Shown in pieces: positions 57,050-64,000 of a stretch of 64,000 nucleotides of DNA. The stretch covers positions 449,284 to 513,283 of the forward strand of contig VWZX01000276.1 of assembly GCA_013399015.1 (NCBI GenBank), written 5' to 3'. The notes below the pieces were generated by a model, which searched no databases, was not told where the DNA came from, and saw only the letters and a program-made list of their open reading frames with translations. Numbering within the stretch: the stretch's first letter is position 1; each line of letters opens with the position of its first letter. The DNA is from Galbula dea. Its lineage: Eukaryota; Chordata; Aves; Piciformes; Galbulidae. The position numbers and the translations under genes were made by a program.

Positions 57050-57420
57050 GACCTTGGTTAATTCTCTTCTTGCTCTTCCAGTTGTATTTGCTTAGGTAGC
57101 CCTTCGTTAGCAGCAAGGGCTCCACCCTGAGCAGATGCTGAACGCTGTGGTGCTGCTCTCCCAGGCCAAGCTCTCTCTTTCCCCCTACCGTCTGCACCTC
57201 CTGGGGTGGCTGCCTCCTGCCTTGTCTCCAGGCACAGCCACGGTGCTGGTCCTTCTGCAACAGCCACTAGGTGGCCAAACAGCCACCGTGTGCCTCCAGA
57301 AGGCATAGAGAAACCACCTCCGAAGAAGCTGCTGGGCTCCCCCTGCGGCTGTTTTAACCTGAATCTCTTAACTAGGATTACTTTTTGGAAGCTATTAAGA
57401 CATCTTTAGATACTGTGTGT
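57050..57420. other. CpG-enriched unique patch, function unknown
   Basis: About ten CpGs (CTTCGTTAG, GAACGCTG, CTACCGTC, CCACGGTG, CACCGTG, CTCCGAAG, TGCGGCTG and others) in under 400 bases, against a nearly CpG-free background. No family-like ORF; an 82-codon minus-strand frame is not recognised. Could be a weak CpG island, a promoter or exon of an unseen transcript, or chance. Confidence 0.35.
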
Positions 57421-57744
57421 GCAGAACCTGCGCTGTAAACGTCTGTCACTTCTCCCTTTCTTCATTACCTGCCTTCCTTAGGTTTGAAGCCTGCCCAGAG
57501 CATTGCAGCAGCAGATTTTCTGTGGTATCACAGGCTTTGAGGACTTGGTTCTTTAAGATCTGTCAGTCCTAGGTCACCTTTTGATCCCAGGCCAGAAGTT
57601 GTTTCCCTTCTGAAATGACAAAAGGTTGAAGGATCTTGGCCCTGCTCAGGGTCGAGGTTCTGTGAATGCTTTCCTGTGCTCATAAACATCTGAGGGAGTG
57701 TTTGGAGAGAGTTCCTGCTCCAGCTATTTTACAAGCACAAGTAT

Positions 57745-58302
57745 GGACTAGGGCAGGGATTGTTCTCCTGGACTGGGCACTGGGGAGGCCACACCTGGAA
57801 TCCTGGGTTCAGTTTTGGGCTTCTCACTCCAAGAAGGACATTGAGGTGCTGGAGTGTGCCCAGAGAAGGGCAAGGAAGGTGGTGCAGGGTCTAGAGCAGA
57901 AGTGTTGTGAGGAGCAGCTGAGGGAACTGGGGTTGGTTAGCCTGGAGAAGAGGAGGCTCAGGGGAGACCTTCTCACTCTCTCCAGCTCCCTGAAAGGAGG
58001 TTGGAGTGAGGTGGGGGTTGCTCTCTTCTCCCAGGTGAAAAGTGATAGGCTAAGAGGAAACAGCTTCAAGTTGCACCAGGAGAAGTTCAGGTTGGATATT
58101 AGGAAGAATTTCTTCCCTGGGAGGGTTATCAAGCATTGGCCCAGGCTGCCCAAGGCAGTGGTGGAGTCACCATCCCTGGAGGGGTTCAAACAACAGCTCA
58201 ATATGCTTGGGGCCATGGTTTAGTGGCATGGAGGTGATAGGTTGCTGGTCAGACTTATCTTATAGGTCCCTTCTAACCTAAATGATTCTGTGTTTCTCTG
58301 AA
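57745..58302 (+). mobile_element. CR1 LINE fragment with intact ~160-codon RT C-terminus
   Basis: ACTAGGGCAGGGATTGTTCT to AATGATTCTGTGTTTCTCTG. Open from RAGIVLLDWALGRPHLES to SLEGFKQQLNMLGAMV with no stop or frameshift, the longest open CR1 coding piece here. Confidence 0.94.
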
Positions 58303-58896
58303 GACCTGTCAAAATTCAGAGAGGAAGCCTCACCATTTTCTGAAGCTTGGGCATAGATTACACTGTTGATTATCCTGGCTCTAGTAGATCCTGTCCTCTG
58401 TGGAGTATGTCCTTGTGCTTTTGCTTACTGCAAATGTCTCAAGTTACAGATTTCTGTGGTCTGATTTTTTTGTGTTTTCTCAATAGCTTTCAGGGGCTCT
58501 AAGAGGGAATTTCCCAGTTCCCTCTGTCTGGTGACAGCAGCACTTTTGGCTGGCTCCTCTCTGAGAACTTCCCATATCCAAGCCTATCCTGACCTTGTTG
58601 TCCTGTTCCCTAACAGCACAGCTTGCAGACACAGACCTTACTGATCTGCTGGTAGTACCTCTTCTGGGTAGTGATGTCTCTTCTTAATAGATGCTGGGAC
58701 CTGAAACTCAACCCCTGCAAACTGAGGTCCTTCAGTGGCATGCTCACCTTCTCTCCTTTGGCAGAGGTTTTGCTTGGAAGAGCAAAGAACTTGTTTTGCC
58801 CTAGTACCATGATCTGAAATAATCATGTTTTGGAATGTGGTGGGAATGTCCAGCTCTGGAATGATGAGAAACATGGGCAGAATTAGGTTTTCTCTG

Positions 58897-59565
58897 GTGA
58901 GGAGGAAAGGCTGAGGGACTTGGGGCTGCTTAGCCTGAAGAAGAGCAGCCCCAGAGGGAATCTGCTCAATGCTGAGCAAGAGCTAAAGGCTGGGGGCAGG
59001 AGGGATCAGCATGAAGCTGTGCCAGGGGAGGGTCAGGTTGGATATCAGGCAAAGGTTGTTCCCCCAGAGGGTGGTGGAGCACTGGAACAGGCTGCCCAGG
59101 GCAGGAGTCACAGCACCAAGGCTGCCAGAATCCCAGAAGCATCTGGGCAATGCTCTTGGACACATGGGGTGACTTTGGGGTTGTCCTGTGCAGAGACAGG
59201 AGCTGGACTCCATGAGGGTCCTTCCAGCTCAGGAGATTCTGTGATTGTATGATTAAGAAGCTGGGGCCAGACTCTGCTCAGTGGTGGCCAGGGCCATGGC
59301 AAGGGGCACTGGGCACAAACTGGAACCCAGGAGGTGCCACCTGAGCAGGAGGAGAAACTTGTTTGTTGTGAGGGTGTTGGAGCCCTGGCCCAGGCTGCCC
59401 AGAGAGGTTGTGGAGTCTCCTTGTGTGGAGACATTCCAAAGGCAGCTGGAGGTGATCCTGGGCAAGCTGCTGCAGGTGACCCTGCTGGAGCAGGGGCTTG
59501 GACTAGATGATCCCCAGGAGTCCCTTCCAACTCCCAGCATGCTGAGATTTGGGGATTCTCTGTTG
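58897..59565 (+). mobile_element. CR1 'CCATGCTGGG' subfamily copy split by a nested CR1
   Basis: The outer element occupies about 58897-59010 and 59252-59565. Its halves join at the expected continuity GGCTGGGGGCA...GAAGCTGGGGCCAGACTCTG and it ends AGCATGCTGAGATTTGGGGA. The interruption is a separate 5' truncated CR1. Confidence 0.88.
59011..59253 (+). mobile_element. Nested younger CR1 insertion
   Basis: ATCAGCATGAAGCTGTGCCA through GAGGGTGGTGGAGCACTGGA to AGATTCTGTGATTGTATGAT, a complete 3' end with octamer tail, lying inside the outer CR1. The flanks GGCAGGAGG and TTAAGAAGC are compatible with a short imperfect target-site duplication of an AAGAGG-like target. Confidence 0.85.
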
Positions 59566-59589
59566 GCCCCAGTCTGCAGCAAGGGTAAT

Positions 59590-60290
59590 GTAGTTGTTAT
59601 GTGTAAAGGGTTACCCAGTGATTGAGAGATTGCAATTAATGTTTAATTGATGATGCTGGACATGGCTTGCAGCTCTCTGTAAGGTTGCCCTCGTGCTGTA
59701 ATGTATTTATTTCTAGGAGTTATTAATCACTCACTAGGTGGGTGTGAAATGCTCTCTTTTGATGAGGTGTAACCACATTTTCAACAGCACATCAGGGAAC
59801 CTGAGCTCTGCCTCCACGTGAGCAGAAGGGGAAACAGAAGCAAGCAGCTAAGGTGGCCTTGCTTCCTTTCATCTGAGCTAGCCATAAATTGGAGGCACCA
59901 TCACTTTCTGAGAGCAATCTAAAGTAAAACATGCCATTTATGGAAGGAGCACACTTAAAGATTATTTCCCCCCCCCTCCCTTTTGTAATTACAAATATTT
60001 GTACTGTGAAGTGAATTGCACTGAAGTGTTTGCTGTTGTTGTTTCTTTATTTCCCTGGAGGACTCTTCTGGAGAGAGGGAGCTTTGTTATGTTGATAGAT
60101 GTGCCTGAAAGCTTTATAAAGTGCTGCTGCATTGTAATGATGAATAGATCTGGGTAAGTACTAAGAGATCAAACACACAATTAAGCAGAGTCTAATATGC
60201 ATCTTGCTGAGCAAGGGGAAACAATGGTGGAATCAGGAAGGCTGAATGCAGATGAGTTTAGTGAGCTGAGCAGAAAATGTTTTCTTCTGC
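59590..60290. other. AT-rich unique stretch, candidate conserved noncoding element
   Basis: CR1-free, AT-rich sequence carrying homeodomain-type TAAT cores, including the palindrome CAATTAATGTTTAATTG at 59633-59649. No coding sense. Assignment as regulatory is speculative. Confidence 0.25.
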
Positions 60291-60298
60291 CTAGGAAA

Positions 60299-60347
60299 TC
60301 ATAGAATGTCCCTGAGGTGGAAGGACTCACCAAGATCATCATGGCCA
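60299..60347 (-). mobile_element. CR1 3' tail remnant
   Basis: TCATAGAATGTCCCTGAGGT then CACCAAGATCATCATGG, adjoining the next minus-strand CR1 head to tail. Confidence 0.7.
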
Positions 60348-60512
60348 GGGTTGGAAGGGTCCTCTGGGGCTCATCTAGTCCAGCCTCCCTGTCAGAGCAG
60401 GTTCACCTAGAGCAGGTTGCCCAGGATCAGCTCCAGGTAGGGTTGGAATGTCTCCAGAGATGGAGACTCCCCAACCTCTCTGGGCAGCCTGGGCCAGGGC
60501 TCTTCAGTGGTG
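60348..60512 (-). mobile_element. CR1 3' fragment
   Basis: GGTTGGAAGGGTCCTCTGGG through AGAGCAGGTTGCCCAGGATC to GGGCAGCCTGGGCCAGGGCT. Confidence 0.88.
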
Positions 60513-62020
60513 AACTTCCCTTTTCCAAACCTGGTGAATCTCCTGCCCAGCACAGTGCCCACCCATCAGGGGGATCTCCTCACTCCTGGCTGTTCTCACC
60601 TCCATCAGGGAGCAGCACCCTTGCAATCCCAAAGAGGTGACCAGCAAGCCATGCCTGGGGGATGGACCTGATGGAAACGCCTCTAGGGGCTGTTTACATA
60701 GAGGTCTCTAAAATTACAGTGTAGTTAGCTCTCTTGGCTTCATCATCCAGGAAAAGCTTGTGGGATCTCATGGTTATTCCAGCAAGGAGGAGAAAGTGAT
60801 GGCACCAAGGAGGAATGCAGCTCCCAGCCAAGGTGGTGGGCACCATCCCTCTCTGCTCTTCTCCGGCACGTGATCCCACATGCTGGGCTGCCTTCTTCTC
60901 CTTCCTCCTTCTCCCAGGTTTTGCCATCACCTCTACCCTCCTCCTCCTTTTTCATAGCCCCCCATCTGTGCTCCCATGGGTTTGGGATGCTGCCATGGAG
61001 TGGGGAGAAGGGCTATGGTTGCTTCAGCTGTTGCCTTCCAGGAGGAGCTCAGCCATTTCTTGCTCTTTTCTTCCACGGCTTGCAGCAGGCTCCCACCCAG
61101 GCTGGCAGAAACATCTGTCTGGATGAATATTTGCCCAAATCTCTAGCAGTTAGCCTGCAAAACAAAACCCAAACCAAACCCCAAACTCAAAGGTCCAGGA
61201 CTATTTGTATGGTAATGGGCAGCTTGCTCAGAAATGGCTTGGAAGCAATCAGCTAACCTGATAGGATTTGATGTCAACCAATCTGTCATTAGATCAGGGT
61301 GCTTGTTGCTTGCTTTTTTTTCCCCTTTTCTTTTTTCCACCCCCCTGGAGAGGAAGGAAAGGGCTTTTTAATAAATGCAACTTGATTTGTCAATGGAAAT
61401 GGACATGAGAGGAGAAGTTCATCACCAGGGTGAAATGACTGTGCTCCAGCAGCAGCTTCTGTGCCTGTGATGCTCTGCACATCCCCCCAGAAGCCATATG
61501 GAGTTTCAGAGGTTGGAGGAGAAGAGTTTTGAGTTTTGTTTTGGGTTTTTTGTTTTCCACCTTCAGGCTATAGTGAGCCATCAGCTGGGTTGGGCTTTTC
61601 ATCACCTCATCCAAGCTGTGGTTTCTGCAGGTCCTGGACCCCTACAGTGACAGGCAGCAGATGAGAGGACTCAGGCTGCCATGATTGCTCCTTTCTGCTG
61701 GGAATCAGCAGCTCTGGTGCTCTGGAACTTGAGCTTTTTGTACCTCTCCAGCAGGTTTGGAGGAAAGCAAAGGATGAGAAGAACTCAGAAAGCTGATTTA
61801 TGTCCCAGGCTCCAAGCTCTGCTTTCCAGAGAAGTGCTTTGTGCTGGGCCATTGCTCAGTGCAGTCACCTAGAACCAAGGGCTTCTGCTGCAGACCCCAA
61901 ATGATCTCTCACTGGGGACACAGCCAAGGGAATGTTCTTGGCCCTGGTCCCACTTGCCTCCTTGTAAAAGGGCCTGATACCTGCCAGAAGATCATCTGCA
62001 TGGAGCATGGGCTGCATGAG

Positions 62021-62287
62021 ATTCATAGAATCCTAGGCTGGTTTGGGTTGGAAGGGACCTTCAAGACCATCTAGCTCCAACCCCCCTGTCATGGGCAGGG
62101 ATGTCACTCACTAGACCAGGTTGCCCAGGGCCACATCCAGCCTGGCCTTGAACACTGCCAGGGCTGGGACAGCCACAACCACTCTGGGTAACCTGCTCCA
62201 GTGCCTCACCACCCTCTGGGTAAAGAATTCCTTCTTCAGATCCAATCTAAATCTTTCCTCCTTCAGTTGGAAGCCATTCATGCAGAC
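62021..62287 (-). mobile_element. CR1 3' fragment
   Basis: GATTCATAGAATCCTAGGCT through CCACATCCAGCCTGGCCTTG to CTTCAGTTGGAAGCCATTCA. Same subfamily as the first CR1 at 91. Confidence 0.92.
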
Positions 62288-62904
62288 ATGGTAGCACTGC
62301 TGGAAGTGCTGTTTGAGGAGACTCAGGTCAACAAGGATCAGGTATCTAGGAGGGTTTCAAGTGAGTAACTCTTACCCTATGAGTTTGAACCTGAATTTGG
62401 AGCAGCAGACTTTCAGACTTGTCCATCCTACCTGGTGTGATGAGTCCCCAGGGCCTTGGGGAGCATCCTCCAGCAGCATATGGGCAGCATGGAGATACCA
62501 AGCATTTGTCTGGTGGGATCACAGAGCCAGGAGCCCTGTGGCAGTGATGCTCTTTGAACTTGTGAACAGTGTGGAGGTGTCAAACAATGAAAGCATGCAG
62601 GGAGGGGGCAGTGACTGGTTTCCTCCTTTCCTGCTGGATGATACCAGCAAGGTATGAAACCTGTGATGGAAAAAGGGAAAGAGGCCAAGATGACAGGCAG
62701 TTCCTTGGAAAGTCCCAAACTTCTTGGACAGGCAGTGGAGATAAGAAGAGATTTTCTACTGGCCTGGACTTGACCCTGTGGTATGCTTTGACTTTGGGTG
62801 CAGCAGCAGCCACAGGAACAGGAGGCAGCCTAGTGTCTGGAGGAAGATCTTTTGAGGGGGCAGGGTTGGCTGAGGAAAGCAAGAAGTGATCAGTGCCTTC
62901 TGAG

Positions 62905-62968
62905 GAAATGTTCTCAGGTTGAGCCAGGGGAGTTTCAGGCTGGCTATTAGGAAATGATAATCCTCCCC
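62905..62968 (+). mobile_element. Probable CR1 internal scrap
   Basis: TCAGGTTGAGCCAGGGGAGT, TTCAGGCTGGCTATTAGGAA, then divergence. Matches the conserved GGTTCAGGTTGGATATTAGG block only. Confidence 0.5.
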
Positions 62969-64000
62969 CAGTAGAGGGAGGATGTGTGGCTGGTGGGAAA
63001 TGGGAGGGGATAGCTGTGATGCTTGTTGTGCTTTGGTGACTCTTCTTCTGCTGGAGCTGCAGTGCTAGAGGGGAGCCAGGGGTATGCTGCAGGATGATGA
63101 AGGACATTCTTGGCCAACAGGCTTGCTGCAGAAAGAAAAGAAGGAAAAATAGGGAGACTTTGGTGGAAGAGATGCCTGAGGTTTGTGTTCCTCTGGTGGT
63201 GGAATGATGCAGAACGTTATTCTGGTGGCATAGATGAAGGCTGCAGATGGTGGCTTCAGCTTGGCCAAAGGCAGGCAGAGCTCAGGGAGGGAGCTTGGAG
63301 TTAAAACACTTGCTCAGTCCTGTTGTAAAATCCCCAAGCTAAGCCAGAAGATGACCTCAGTTCAAGCTGCAGCAGGGAAGCAAGGAGCAGACATCAGCTG
63401 CTGGCCAGTCTGTGCTGGACCTGAGGTTTCATTCATGTGCTCTGGACACATCAGTGCACAACAGCTCCTCCACCAAGAGATAATCCAAGCTGCTTTTCCC
63501 CAAAGTGCAGTGCTGGCTGTGCTTTGCTGAGGGAACAGCCAGCAGTGAGAAGCACATGGTCCATGACATGCTGAGTGTGTGTTTTATCTTGTAGGCTTGT
63601 GTCCCTCTTGGCCCCTGACACTATGCTTTGAGGTGCAAGGAAGACCTGGAGTCATCATTTCTGAAAGTGCATGTAAATCTGTAGCTGTTGCCTCTGCAGA
63701 CTCCTCTGTGGCCTCCACTGATTGACATGAAGGTGTCTGCACATGCATCTGAACACCTCCAGGTAAGCTGAGATGTCTCTTGTTTCATGATCTCATTTCA
63801 TTATTGTACAAAGCTTAAAAACTTCCTGTAGGTCTGGCCACACACTCTCAGGAGCACCAAGGAGAACTGGGAAAGGTCCAAGGGTTGGTAATGGCTGTGG
63901 AAGAAAGGTGGTCTTCAGAGGAGGTCCTCTCCAGGGTTAGAGTTTGCTCAGCCAACTGGGAGTGTCCTTTTTGATTGAAAGAACAACTTGTTTGGTGTGA

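Larger units (their letters stand above)
53161..64000. other. Intergenic region 3' of CTBP1
   Basis: No gene recognised. Holds CR1 fragments, homopolymer T tracts (53402-53505), a polypurine tandem repeat (56145-56445), a CpG-enriched patch (57050-57420) and AT-rich unique sequence (59590-60290). The stretches 60520-62020 and 62970-64000 are unique sequence in which I see nothing definite. Confidence 0.7.

Noticed and set aside
53161..64000. SPON2 or another neighbour gene downstream
   Set aside because: No segment resembling spondin-domain or thrombospondin-repeat sequence was found on either strand.

Overview
This is vertebrate nuclear DNA, almost certainly from a bird. The evidence is one multi-exon gene with GT-AG introns, very low CpG, no bacterial gene organisation, and dozens of CR1 LINE fragments ending in the ATTCTRTG octamer that is diagnostic of avian and reptilian CR1 3' ends. 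By hand-drawn boundaries, CR1 covers roughly 14-15 kb of the 64 kb (about 23 percent). That is far above what is usual for a bird and suggests a lineage with a CR1 expansion such as Piciformes (woodpeckers, barbets, toucans). The lineage is an inference, not a reading.

The one convincing gene is CTBP1 (C-terminal binding protein 1) on the + strand. Eight coding exons (17562-17716, 29835-29979, 33708-33914, 39973-40187, 43813-43943, 46108-46235, 48623-48740, 51681/51684-51867) join in phase without a stop. They encode 427 residues, equivalent to human CtBP1 residue 14 to the C-terminus. The exon for the first ~13 residues and the promoter lie upstream of the window. The stop at 51865-51867 is followed by a long low-complexity 3' UTR with candidate poly(A) signals at 53134, 53371 and 53680.

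Layout: 1-17561 is noncoding (presumably the 5' intron of CTBP1), packed with CR1 fragments, plus a decayed coiled-coil/RRM-like ORF1 remnant of L1 type near 12.7 kb. 17562-51867 is the CTBP1 body; its 12.1 kb first visible intron holds a 75-bp near-perfect palindrome at 18527-18601. 51868 to about 53160 is the 3' UTR. From there to 64000 is intergenic: more CR1 (including a clear nested insertion at 58.9-59.6 kb), a polypurine tandem repeat at 56.1-56.4 kb, a CpG-enriched patch at 57.05-57.4 kb and an AT-rich stretch at 59.6-60.3 kb that could be a conserved noncoding element. SPON2, the expected downstream neighbour by human synteny, was not recognised.

I found no tRNA, rRNA or CRISPR array and no complete autonomous mobile element. 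The less ordinary signals are the palindrome, the L1-type ORF1 fragment, the CR1 mosaics, a tandem NAGNAG acceptor at the last CTBP1 exon and a few sequence hairpins.
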